Assembly: GCA_964058805.1 (NCBI GenBank)
Contig: CAXKVV010000206.1
Location: 372,001-436,000 of the forward strand
Origin: Schoenoplectus triqueter
Taxonomy: Eukaryota; Streptophyta; Magnoliopsida; Poales; Cyperaceae
Direction of reading: 5' to 3'
DNA: 64,000 nt
Shown: positions 1 through 9,583 of the stretch, piece after piece
How the letters are laid out: each line of letters opens with the position of its first letter
Numbering within the stretch: position 1 is the stretch's first letter
The notes under the pieces: generated by a model
Told to the model about the DNA's origin: nothing
Database searches by the model: none
Seen by the model: the letters and a program-made list of their open reading frames with translations, nothing else
Position numbers and translations under genes: made by a program

Positions 1-40
1 ATTTGATGTAGAATTTTTCAAAACAAAAAGTTAAAGATAA

Positions 41-285
41 AAAAGTTTGACATAGTTAAAGTGTAGGACTATTATGTTACGAAGTGCGTTTGACGCGTGA
101 ATAAAGTGAAGTGATAGGTTATTTCATCTCTGTTATCTCCGCCAAATACATGATAAACGTAAAAAAGTTTGATATAGTTAAAGTATAAAAATATATTATT
201 ACGAAGTGCGTTTGACATGTGAATAAAGTGAAAGGATAAGTCATTTTATCTCTGTTATCTCCGCCAAATACATGATAAAACGTTT
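41..285. repeat. Two-copy tandem repeat, unit about 122 bp
   Basis: Two successive units share the same order of words: an A-run with agtttga.atagttaaagt, then acgaagtgcgtttgac, gaataaagtgaa, and ctctgttatctccgccaaat. The first begins near 41 and the second near 163. They differ at scattered bases and by small indels. There is no coding signal. The pair lies just before a Helitron-like terminal segment and may be part of that element. Confidence 0.75.
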
Positions 286-379
286 CATAAATTTCTACTG
301 ATAATATCTATACTATACTATATTATATTATATTAGTTTTTATTTGTTCAGTGTTTGATAAATATAAAATCTCTATCTT

Positions 380-826
380 TATCTCTACTCTTTATTAAGA
401 ACGTATGTGTTCTAATTCTGCAACAGTCTACATTTTTTGTTAGATTTTTAAAAACTAATATCACTCATCGGATTGAGTTATTCATCAAATAATGTTATTA
501 TCTTTATGATCATTTGTGTTGAAGTTAGAATTTTTCTCTCAATTTTGTTTGTTACACGAAATGTAATATAATTTAGGAGTACAATTGCTCTGTTTTGTTT
601 CCTTTTTCTTAGATTATCATCAATTATGAATTTCAACTTTCCTTAAACGATGAATGTTAACTTTCCTATCAAATTATATTTATTTTGCATTAATATGTAT
701 TCATGATTGAAATTTATATTAATTACTAAATTATTTTTATTTTTATTTCTTTATTTTTCACATAAAGATATGAATTTTTATATTTCTGAAAGATATCAAC
801 GTAGCAACGCACGGACAAGATACTAG
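380..826 (+). mobile_element. Helitron-like 3' terminal segment, copy 1
   Basis: This segment recurs in the same orientation at about 19240-19672. Both copies run from a ctttattaa..atgtgttct region to the same end, caacgcacggRcaagatactag followed by T. Many plant Helitrons end in CTRR next to a T after such a caacgcacgg stretch, so this looks like a Helitron 3' end inserted before T. I see no strong terminal hairpin and no Rep/helicase ORF, so the element is non-autonomous or truncated. The 5' end is not defined. Confidence 0.5.
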
Positions 827-1164
827 TATTATATATACTCTTTGTAAAAATAAGAAGTATAATGATTAAAATAGTTTATTTTTATTTTTTGAGTTGTAAT
901 TATATACTTATGAATAGACATAATTCATAAGAGTTGAACTCATGAAAATAACTCGCCCGGTTCGTCAAAAAACTCTGCCCTTACTCCGGACGAGCCATAC
1001 GCTGACCATGCAATATTCAAATATGAATAAAAAAGTAAAGTGGATTATTTTTTAAGATTCATATGCGGTTTTAATAAACTATAAAATATTTTTTTAGATC
1101 TATATGCTGATTTATTCATACAAATTTAGATCGGATTTTTAGATTTTATATATCCATTGACACA

Positions 1165-1662
1165 TAGGGGTGTAAATGGAGCGATAATATCTGTTATGTT
1201 TGGCTTTGTATCTGAAAAATATCCGAGAGTATATCATATGTAATTTGAATATTAATTATCTATATTCGTATTCATAAGAAATAGTGTGGATACAAATATG
1301 AATTTTATTTTAGACTCTATTATCCATATTCAAAATAAAGCATATATTATAAATTTTTATTTATCAATATTTTTATTTATATATAATAATATTATTATAA
1401 ATACTAATGCATTGCAAATACTTTTAATATAAGTACTTATTTTTATTATATATATTTAGCTATTAGTAATATATATTATTCTTATTTCATATCCATCATA
1501 AAATCTATATTCATTAAATATATATTTTGTATCCGTATTCGTTTAAGATGAATTTGACATTGAATTTTGACATCCATTTAAAATTTATATCCATTAATAA
1601 GAAATAAATACGAATATAATTTCAGCATTATCCAATCTGAATCTGTTCCATTTATAGCTCTA
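1165..1662. mobile_element. Non-autonomous hAT element with exact 8-bp target duplication
   Basis: The ends are imperfect inverted repeats, TAGGGGTGTAAATGGAGC on the left and TAGAGCTATAAATGGAAC on the right (reverse complement). They are flanked by identical 8-bp duplications, TTGACACA at 1157-1164 and 1663-1670. An 8-bp duplication with TAGGG-type ends is the hAT signature. The interior is AT-rich, has no ORF, and cannot encode a transposase. Confidence 0.8.
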
Positions 1663-1670
1663 TTGACACA

Positions 1671-2156
1671 TCTAGGTAGGATGTCAATGGATATACATAA
1701 TTTGAAAATCCGATTCGAATTCGTACAAGTGGATCAGCATATGGATACTTAAAATATATCATTTAGTTTACTTAATCTGCATATGGATTCTAGAAAATGG
1801 TCCATCTAATATAATGGATCCATATTTGGATCTTATAAAATTCAAATTTCAATCCGCTATGAATTCGATAAAAAATAAAATAAAAGTAAAATAAAATTAT
1901 ATCATATGTCAATTAATAAAATAGACATGTCCAATTTAATTTAAATTGAAGTGTAATATTTATCTTTCACTCTGTGTTGATTCATGAAGTTGAATAATAG
2001 TTATTGTGTTAATTAGGTAGTTTTTATTGTATTATTTGATACTTATTGTATATTTGGGAAGTTGAAACAAATATTATGATTGTTGCTAAATTTATGATTA
2101 GAATAGATAATTTTAAGATTGCTATAATAGTAAATATGAATTATGATTGATGCTAT
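1671..2156. other. AT-rich non-coding stretch before the solo LTR
   Basis: No gene is seen. The text resembles decayed non-autonomous repeat sequence, with words such as gatgtcaatggatat and runs of ggatc/catatgga. Similar text resumes at 3518-3930 on the far side of the solo LTR, so both parts may belong to one older repeat that the LTR element interrupted. Confidence 0.4.
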
Positions 2157-3512
2157 TGATAAGCCTCATTTATATATTATATTTGATTAGGGTTTTATCT
2201 CAAAAACTATGTATTTTATGTTAATTGTTAAGAATTTATTTAGTTTTTATGTCGAGTTCGAGATACTGCTGTATTTCTTATTATTTTGCAGGTCATTGAG
2301 TGTAAACAAAGATGTTAACATGAGAAATAATGCTTGGAACGAGATGGGTCGGATTTACACGAAGAAATGAAGTTAAAAGCATTCCCATACCAAAATTGCG
2401 GACCGCAATTATCAATTGCGAACCGCAAATGCTCTCTGGTTCATTCTGGAAAAAATGACAAAAATTGCGGACCGCAATTTTTGGGCTGGCAGCACGAATT
2501 GGCAGTTTTAAAGCGGTTTTCTCATTGGAATTAAGAGATTTTGATACCCCTTCGTCCCAAACATCTCTCAACTGTCTGGAGAGGAGTTCTAAAGCAGAAA
2601 AGAAGAGGAAGAACACCATTGAAGAGAGATTTAAAGGAGAACTCAAGAACCGGACGAGAAATCGTAGATCTTCTTGGTTTATTCTTTTCTTTACTCTTTT
2701 CTCATGTTGAACTGTTATTTAAGCATGAATCTTGATACAATCTTTGACATGATCTGTGGCTAGACATCCTTCTAGGGGTCTAGGTGTAAACTCGATAACT
2801 CGAATGGTTTAATTTACTCGTTTGTTGATCTTTTAGTTCTTATTGTTTGTGATTGCTGTTTTGTCTAAATTGTATGCCTAGTTTAATCAACTGCATGTTA
2901 TCCTATAAGTGAAAGCGGAAACCGAAAGGTGGAACTGAATCTTCTGACCCAAAATAGTGATCTAGGTTGTAGGCCAAGTACTTAACCGTGAAACTTATTA
3001 CCTAAGGGAAAACCGAGGAAACCTTAGAAATTGTGTGAGGTACCGAAAGGCGAAGTACAAAATCTAAGTTATGTCAAAGTGACTCACTGATCTTAATGGG
3101 CTTAGACTTGTAAGGTGAAGTACTTAATCGTGAAACCCGAATTGTTTAGGTACGGTACCAAGCCACGAAAGTGTAAATTTGGTACTAAAATCTGAGATTG
3201 AATCCCCGACAAACACTAGAACATATTAAAAGATCAAATTGAGTGAATTAACCAAACGAGTGAGAGTGAAGCCGAAAGCTCCTAGGATCCTCAATCTGAT
3301 AAACTCTCCAGTCGTTGTTGTTAGATTTGTTTACTTTTAGTTTAAAACTAAAACTCACTTTTGATTGTCTAGATTAGTGAAACTTGTTAGAACCGGTAAT
3401 TCATCCTTGTCCTTGTGGTTCGACACCCCAACTACTACTTGACTAGGCCGTGCGCTTGCGGCTGAAATTGAGTAAAATTAGGGTATTTATTAGCTTAGCA
3501 AAATACACATCA
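2157..3512 (+). mobile_element. Solo LTR of an LTR retrotransposon, 1356 bp, 5-bp target duplication
   Basis: The segment begins TGATAAGCCTC, ends AAAATACACATCA (TG...CA), and is bounded by GCTAT at 2152-2156 and 3513-3517. No internal domain or second LTR lies beside it, so it is best read as a solo LTR left by recombination. A second, inverted copy of its 3' half is at 63439-64000. The TGAT..CTCATTTATA start and long LTR suggest a Ty3/gypsy family, but no protein is present to prove that. Inside is a cluster of palindromic words at 2394-2480 and a splice-acceptor-like TTATTTTGCAG at about 2282-2292. Confidence 0.75.
2394..2480. repeat. Cluster of short palindromes attgcggaccgcaatt
   Basis: Within the solo LTR, the 16-base palindrome attgcggaccgcaatt occurs near 2395 and again near 2464, with a one-base variant (gcgaaccgc) near 2418. 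The copies are GC-rich cores in AT-rich DNA. They could be protein-binding sites or hairpins in the LTR transcript; the function is unknown. Confidence 0.7.
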
Positions 3513-3517
3513 GCTAT

Positions 3518-4112
3518 GTTTGAAATATTTTAAGATAACATGATAATTTTTCTCTTGTCGTATATAAGTTAGACTATTTTTAATATTATTATAAAACAAG
3601 ATCCGAAATATGATATGAATCCGATCTGAAATTCGCTATAATAGCAATATAGATTCGTATTTAGATTCTTAAAATTTTATTGAATATAAATCGAAGAAAT
3701 TGAGTTGGGACGAGTTGGGTCAGGGTCGGATCGGGTCGATCAATGTAATGTTGTGTTTTTTTAGATATTTGATAGATTTTGATTGAATTGAAAGTTATTT
3801 GATCTCGGATCTGATTATATCACTTTGACTTTTTAAAAAATCAAATCAAGCTGAGTTCAAATCTGAACGGATTGAATGGATTTCTCAGATCGAATTAGAT
3901 TCTGACAGCTCAGTCAGATCCGCCCATGCTCTGGTACAAGTGAGAATTAAACCAATTCAGTCAAGGACTCCGTACTTTCGGCCTATTTTCAGGGCAGATT
4001 GACGCATGTCGATACTTCAGTCATGAGTTTTTTCCCCTTGTAAGCTGAAATTGAGTTGATTTCAAATTTATGCTTTTGTGAAGCAACTGTAACTGGGTTG
4101 AGTTTCAAATAA
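3518..4112. other. AT-rich non-coding stretch
   Basis: There is no ORF of substance and no gene signal. It contains gatccgaaatatgat / gggtcagggtcggatcgggtc words typical of non-autonomous hAT debris. It is probably the right part of the repeat that the solo LTR interrupted. Confidence 0.4.
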
Positions 4113-4120
4113 GCTTCGTT

Positions 4121-4686
4121 TAGGGGTGTCAATTCTTGATCTGACCCGATCCGAAAATAAATAGATCGGGTATGAATGAAATTTTTTTTATCTGAATCGG
4201 GGTGGGTCGGGATTGGATCAACCCAATCTGACCCGATTAATTATATTTTTTGAAGTAATTTTGGGATTTAGTATTAATTAAAGCTTAAATATATAGTAAT
4301 TATATACTAATTAAGATTAATTATAAAATAATTAATATTTTATTGTTGAAAATTATATAAAAATAATTAATAATTAATTAATTATTTTACACGGATCGGG
4401 TCGGGTCGACCCGTGACCCGTTGGGTCGGGTATGGGTCAAAATTTTTTGACCCGAATTTAATCGGATCAGATCAAAAAAATAAAATAATGTGACCTGATC
4501 CAAACCCAACCCGACCCATTGACGAATCCATATCCTCTGCTGCGCTGCACCGTACAGCGCAGCACGTGGACCGTTAGATTTTCTCGTGATTCGAGTCAGC
4601 ACAGATCTCGAAGTGATCCAACGGTCCACGTTCTGTACAGCGCGGTACTGCGCAGCAAAGGAACAGGACTCACCCATTGACCCCTG
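4121..4686. mobile_element. hAT-like element with (G)GGTCGGGT arms, interrupted by a MITE
   Basis: The left end is TAGGGGTGTCAATTC and the right end is the reverse complement of CAGGGGTCAATGGGTCGG once the nested MITE at 4524-4671 is removed. The arms are rich in cgggtcgggt / acccgaccc words with an AT-rich middle. The interior shares sequence in inverted orientation with the element at 9121-9575 (gattaattatatttttgaagtaatttt). The target duplication is not clearly conserved. No transposase is encoded. Confidence 0.6.
4524..4671. mobile_element. Small GC-rich MITE (Mutator-type) nested in the hAT element
   Basis: This is a 148-bp inverted-repeat element beginning GAATCC and ending GGACTC. Each arm contains tgctgcgc, a gtacagcgc-type block and acgtggaccgtt. 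It is flanked on both sides by ACCCATTGAC (4514-4523 and 4672-4681). A duplication of 9-10 bp fits Mutator-like insertion. Removing it and one duplication restores a continuous hAT terminus, which shows the insertion order. Confidence 0.75.
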
Positions 4687-4939
4687 CCTTTGTCATATCA
4701 TCTCATAGTCAGTATTCATTATTCAATCTACTATTTATTTTTATCGAATGGCTTTTCTAAATTATTTTTCTTCTATTAAATTTAAAAGTGCGTTCTTTTG
4801 TACGTAAGATGATATATATTTTTTTAAATTAATACAACTTTTTTGTATGTATGTGCAGAATTTTTCATGCGGATAATTATATATTTTTAATTGTACATAA
4901 TATTTTTTGAGAAAATATTTATTTGTTTATAGAGGGGAG

Positions 4940-5240
4940 TTTCAATATCATGAGTTCTGTGTGACAGAAAATGTCACAAACTCATTTTTTAATTTATATT
5001 TTAAAATTAAAAAATAATCAATCATGATTAATTAAATTTACTTATTTTATTATCATCTGATTTAATATTCAATAAGCTTCAAAAATTATAAAATTATAGG
5101 AGCATATAAAAATTAACAACAATGAACGTTTTGTATTTGAAATTTTAGTGCTAAATTTTAAAATGTAAATTAAAAACTGAGTTAGTGTCATTATGTAGCA
5201 TATAAAACTTATAGCATTAAAATTCCTATTGTTCATAATC
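4940..5240. repeat. Fold-back (inverted repeat) element, AT-rich
   Basis: The left arm words tgacagaaaatgtcacaaactcattttttaattta are mirrored by the reverse complement of taaattaaaaactgagttagtgtcatta on the right. The arms are imperfect and long relative to the whole, so this is a MITE-like fold-back of an uncertain superfamily. No target duplication was found. Confidence 0.5.
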
Positions 5241-5460
5241 TTGTTGTGTAAAGTAGCGACTAAAATATATTATTTTAAAAGTGGAAGCCCAAAAAAAGTT
5301 CTAACGCTGTAAAAAAAATTACGGTTTGTCATAAATTTTATGTTTTGAATTGGTTTTTTGTTTTCAAAATATGAAGGCACCAGGTTCGAGTTCTCGCGAT
5401 GCCTCGACAGCACTTGCTTGAATAGTTTTCTTTGTATGAAGTGGATATATATCGTAAATA

Positions 5461-5873
5461 GAGTAAGACTAGCATGTTCCTAAGAGCATAAAGTTTCTCC
5501 GTAATTCTAACTCAAAAAATATATCAAATAATCTCTAAAATTTGATTTATCACTCTCATTAAATTTTTTATATTGAAATCTTATGGGGTTCAAAAATTTG
5601 AGGTGTTTTGAGTTTTTCAAATCATTCTTTTTAATTTTTGAAAATAATATACAAACATTGAATATTTTATTATTATTTTTAGAGTTAATTTTCAAAAATT
5701 GAAATGAGTGACTTAAAAAACTCAAAACATCCCAATTTTTTGTACCTTATAAGATTTTAATATGAAGAATTTAATGAGAGTGATAAATTAAAATTTAAAG
5801 ATCATTTAATATATTTTTTGAGCGAAAATCACGGAGGGGTTTCGTACTCCTAGGAGCATATTAGTTTTACTCT
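5461..5873. repeat. Fold-back element 1 of three abutting ones
   Basis: The left arm gagtaagact...tccgtaattct..ctcaaaaaatatatc is mirrored by the right arm ending tattagttttactctt. The arms extend inward through tttatcactctcattaaat and its complement. There is no ORF. It sits beside (TA)n on the right. It shares interior words with fold-back 3 (6313-6713), such as actcaaaac/aaactcc and attcaatatt, so the two are diverged relatives. Confidence 0.7.

Positions 5874-5874
<1 letters not shown>

Positions 5875-5908
<34 letters not shown>
5875..5908. repeat. Compound microsatellite (TA)n(GA)n
   Basis: A TA run passes directly into a GA run just left of fold-back 2. The reverse-complement order, (TC)n then (TA)n, occurs at 6719-6773 on the far side of fold-back 3. 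The same TA/GA junction sits beside the related fold-back at 40169-40572. Confidence 0.85.
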
Positions 5909-5909
<1 letters not shown>

Positions 5910-6313
5910 ATTAGGCTATGATGCTTTGCAAAGCATAAGGGCGTTGCGTGTTTTGCGCTCTGTTATTAATTTTAAGTCAGAAATGATTAATCCAAACTGC
6001 TCAATCTAATCTCCATATTAAAATCTATTAGTAAACCAAAATTTATATTTTTTTTGAAATTCATTCGCTATTTTTTTGGCTAGGGGAAAAATCGTTATTT
6101 TTGGATGAACTAGAATTCTCTGATCAAGTCATTTTCTCCTCATCAGAAAAAATAGCAAAAAAAAAAATCTAAAAAATATAAAATTTGGTTTACTAATAGA
6201 TTTTGGTATGAATATTAGATTGAACGTTAGGATCGATTATTTTTGACTTGAAATTAAAAATAGGGCGCAAATCACACAACGATCTTGTACTTTGTAAAGC
6301 ACCGTAGTCGGAC
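5909..6313. mobile_element. Fold-back element 2, (TA)n-associated 'ctatgRtgctt' family
   Basis: The arms are long, beginning ggctatgatgctttgcaaagca on the left and ending ctttgtaaagcaccgtagtc on the right. They mirror each other through tcaatctaat, aatctattagtaaacc and aaatttatattttttt. The same family occurs at 40169-40572, 47379-47777 and, more diverged, 19685-21160. Insertion next to TA microsatellites recalls the rice Micron elements, which target (TA)n; the assignment is by analogy only. Confidence 0.7.
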
Positions 6314-6713
6314 TATTGTGAAAACGTTTGCATATTTCAGCCCATATGCAATCGTACAAAAAATATTTTAAAATCTTAAATTTTTAATTTATGGTTTTTA
6401 TGAAAATTTTCATATGAAAACCTTATGGAATACAAAAAAAAAATACAGAATTGAGTTTTTTAAGCTACTCTTTTGATTTTTTTTAAAAACAGCCCTAAAA
6501 ATAATAATAAATATTCAATATTTGTGTTATTTTTTTCAAAAATTCAAAAGAGTGGCTTTAAAAAACTCCAAATGCTCTGAATTTTTATATCCCTCAAGAT
6601 TTTCATATGATAAATTTAATGAAAACTATAAATTAAATTTTTTTAGACTTTAAAATATTTTTTTTGATGTATTTGGATATTGGCTGAAATACAAATATTT
6701 TCACAATAATCTA
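6313..6713. repeat. Fold-back element 3, abutting element 2
   Basis: The left arm actattgtgaaaacgtttgcatatttcagcc is mirrored by ggctgaaatacaaatattttcacaataatct at the right end. The inner arms match through ccttatggaatacaaa / ttttatatccctcaaga. It follows element 2 with no spacer and is followed by (TC)n(TA)n at 6719-6773. No ORF is present. Confidence 0.7.
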
Positions 6714-6719
6714 CCCCCG

Positions 6720-6773
<54 letters not shown>

Positions 6774-6776
<3 letters not shown>

Positions 6777-7379
6777 ATATGCTAGAATTATTGGAAAAGT
6801 ATAAATTATCTTCAGTGTTTTTGTATCCTATGTTTCGAAATAAGATATTTATGTATATTTTTATATCGTTTTATTGTTGTTGTAAATTAAACAGAGTTGT
6901 TTTCATGGGAATACTATTTTCTTTTCTTTTTTTATTTGAGGGGGGATATTAGTTTCAACTACTGTGAATTTAATATAATATTTGTTTAAATTTTAAATTT
7001 GACCGAATTATAGGTAAAATACAAATATTTTTATATTTGAGTGTCTTGATTCGACTAATTGTACAAAACTATGGAATGTAAATAATTTATTTTAGTCATC
7101 ATATAATTTTTTTAATAACCTAACCCCTTATAAATATAAGCATTGTTTATTGTTAATGTTTCATGCTTATATAACACGCATTTGATTATCAGCCACTAAA
7201 ATAACTTTTGATCATTAACCACTAAAATAATAATAATTTATTTTAATAAAAGCACAATGATTTCTATTTCTTTTTCAAAAGTCCATATAGCATATCAAAA
7301 ATAATAATCCCACAAACTAACTCAAGTTGTAATATATTTGCAACAATATTTTTGTAACAAATCTATCATATTCTTATGG
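6774..7379. other. AT-rich non-coding stretch
   Basis: No credible ORF, RNA gene or named repeat is seen. It is low-complexity AT-rich DNA between the fold-back cluster and the plastid insert. Confidence 0.5.
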
Positions 7380-7570
7380 ACGTCATACAGACTTTTTTGG
7401 AGTTCTATTGAATCGAAAAATAGTTTTGATTATACTTTTATAATGTATCCTTGAGATAATGAAAATCGAAGCAACTTGACTCAGGCCTCTATAACCGATT
7501 GATAGAAATATTCTAACATTTCACCTTTAGATAGATATCATATTTATAGAATACGATTCATTTGAAAGAT

Positions 7571-7651
7571 GTTTTGATGGCGAAATGGTAGACACACGAG
7601 ACTCCAAATCTCATGCTAAAGAGCGTGGAGGTTCGAGCTCTCTTCAAGGCA
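7571..7651 (+). pseudogene. trnL-CAA: Decayed plastid trnL-CAA
   Basis: The text matches the plastid tRNA-Leu(CAA) gene along its length: gatggcgaaatggtagacac in the D-arm region, ctaaagagcgtggaggttcga in the variable and T arms, and tcttcaaggc at the end. The anticodon loop reads ctccaaa where the plastid gene has ctcaaaa, changing CAA to CCA. The 5' gccttg has become gttttg, which breaks the acceptor stem with caaggc. It cannot be a working tRNA-Leu(CAA). Confidence 0.8.
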
Positions 7652-8452
7652 TCATATTCAAATCATAGAACGAACATTATTAGTAGTATATTTTGGATCT
7701 AATCAATAGTGATATGAAAGAATATATATGGATATAAAGTATTATGGTGATGCCCACGATCTCGAGTATGAACTCTTGGAATTGGAATAGGTTTGACAAC
7801 AAATAAAAAATATTGGTGATTATCCATATAATTGATGATAGTTCGTTTGGAAGTCATCTGCCTCATACCTACTGCCCGAATATATGATTCAATGAGATTT
7901 TCTAAAGAGATATGTTTTTGCCACTTAGATAAGAAAATAGCAAGCTATAATTTATTTCTCATCCGGGCATATATTTCTTTTACTATCAAATGCATAAATG
8001 AAGATAAAGTCGTTAATAGTAGAGCGTGAAAACACACAGAAACTCTTGAATGAAAATTAAAAAGAAATGGAGCTTTAGTTTCGAAAACGTTAGATCTTTG
8101 ACACAAAAAGAAGGGGCGATCCATATCACTTTGACTTGGTTATACTTCCCTTCTTTTTTCTCAATACCGAGTCAAGTTCTTCTCATTCCAGTATCGAATA
8201 GAACATGGTGAACACAATTTTCTTCGTGTAAAACTAAAACTTGCTAGTTTTGATTGGGACAATCATACGAATTTGATGAGAGCATGTGATATGACTTGAT
8301 CAATCTTATTTCTGATAGGAGGGGTTATGAAATCGTATTTTTTTTCATTTCTGAGTTATTCATACTAAATAGTATAAAAAGAAGGCCCAACTCCAAATTA
8401 TTTAGGAGTAGTGACCTTGAATTTCTCGACACTATTAGTAAGTAGGCAGAAA

Positions 8453-8522
8453 AGGGATATAACTCAGCGGTAGAGTGTGTATCTTGATATGATGAAAATC
8501 AGTTTGAGCCTGATTATCATTA
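8453..8522 (+). pseudogene. trnV-GAC: Decayed plastid trnV-GAC
   Basis: The text agggatataactcagcggt agagtgt and the tail gtttgagcctgattatc match plastid tRNA-Val(GAC). The anticodon arm is altered (atcttgatatgatg instead of the ccttgacgtgg form), so the GAC anticodon is lost. The gene is a relic inside the plastid insert. Confidence 0.8.
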
Positions 8523-8530
8523 ATCTAAAG

Positions 8531-9112
8531 CCAATCTAAGTTTTCTATTCGGACTTAGTGCTAAAAGAGTCTTGACAAATGAATAGATATATTTCATAAT
8601 ATTGAAGTAATAAAAAAAGAGTGAAATCATGATATTACGAAAAATAAAAGCATTATTTTACTATTCATTTATAAAATTTTATAATTTTATTCCATTGACT
8701 TAGAAATCAATATAAGCCATAATATTTAAATAACATAAAAGAGTAAAATCATGATACTAAAAAAATGTATGTAATTTTTTAGTTTTTGAAATAAACAATA
8801 AACAATAAATTTATTTGCAGATGTACATAGTTTCATTTATTAAACATGTAAAATCCTTCAATCAGCACATGATGTAGAATTGAAACCCAATCTATTCCAC
8901 CTCTTTTAGAGAAAAAAATTTAAAGAAAAATACTTAATAACACGGCGATATATTATATAAAATTTTAGTTGGAGCACACACAATGGAGCCATAAAAAGTC
9001 AAATGAAATTCAATTCACGAAATAATTTGATCTTCAATAAAATTTTATTTCTCTCTTTTATTTTTTTATTTCTTTCTTTTTTTTTTCTTTTCTTTTATTT
9101 TCTCCAGTCTCT
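8531..9112. other. AT-rich non-coding stretch
   Basis: No gene is seen. A weak internal repeat (gagtgaaatcatgatatta at about 8620 and gagtaaaatcatgatacta near 8740) is present. The right end is a T/C-rich tract that abuts the hAT element target site. Confidence 0.5.
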
Positions 9113-9120
9113 CTTTTACG

Positions 9121-9575
9121 TAGGGGTGTCAATGGATCAGGACAAGTTTGGGTCGGGTTTGGACCGGTCATTATTATTTTATTATTTTTCTTGATCCGAC
9201 CTGAACCCGACCTGATTACATTTAGTTTAAAAAATTTTGACCCATATCCGACCCGATCGGGTTATGGGCTGACCCGATCCGCCTCATATAAAATAAATAA
9301 AATTTTATTAATTATTTTGATATTATTTTAAGTAATTAAATATTAATTATTTTATAATTAATCTTAATTAATGTATAATTAATACATATTTAAGATTTAG
9401 TAAAGTATTAATCGTAAAATTACTTCAAAAAATATAATTAATCGGGCCGGGTCGAGTTGACCCGAACTCGATCCGATCCGATTTGGATAAAAAATAAATA
9501 AATATATAACCAACTATTTATTTTCGAATCATGTCAGATCATATTAACCCGTCAAATCAATAATTTACATCTCTA
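9121..9575. mobile_element. Non-autonomous hAT element with exact 8-bp target duplication
   Basis: The left end is TAGGGGTGTCAATGG and the right end is the reverse complement of TAGAGATGTAAATTATTG. The flanks are identical 8-mers, CTTTTACG at 9113-9120 and 9576-9583. The sub-terminal regions carry gggtcgggt/acccgaccc words and the centre is AT-rich. It belongs to the same family as the element at 4121-4686, in the opposite orientation. No transposase is encoded. Confidence 0.85.
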
Positions 9576-9583
9576 CTTTTACG

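Larger units (their letters stand above)
7380..8530 (+). pseudogene. Plastid DNA insert (NUPT) with trnL-CAA and trnV-GAC relics
   Basis: Two chloroplast tRNA genes of the inverted repeat region, in decayed form, bracket spacer sequence that reads like the plastid rps12-trnV spacer: gaagaaggcccaactccaa, gtgaccttgaatttctcgac and others. The usual genes between trnL-CAA and trnV-GAC (ndhB, rps7, 3' rps12) are missing. The insert is therefore rearranged or internally deleted. Scattered substitutions and a changed anticodon show it is old and non-functional. The boundaries are approximate; the left edge is set where plastid-like text begins before trnL. Confidence 0.75.

Noticed and set aside
4387..4677. 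A 96-codon minus-strand frame.
   Set aside because: It spans the cgggtcgggt arm of a hAT element and the nested MITE, so it is a composition artefact.
7832..8029. A 65-codon open frame.
   Set aside because: It lies within decayed plastid spacer DNA and has no recognisable content.
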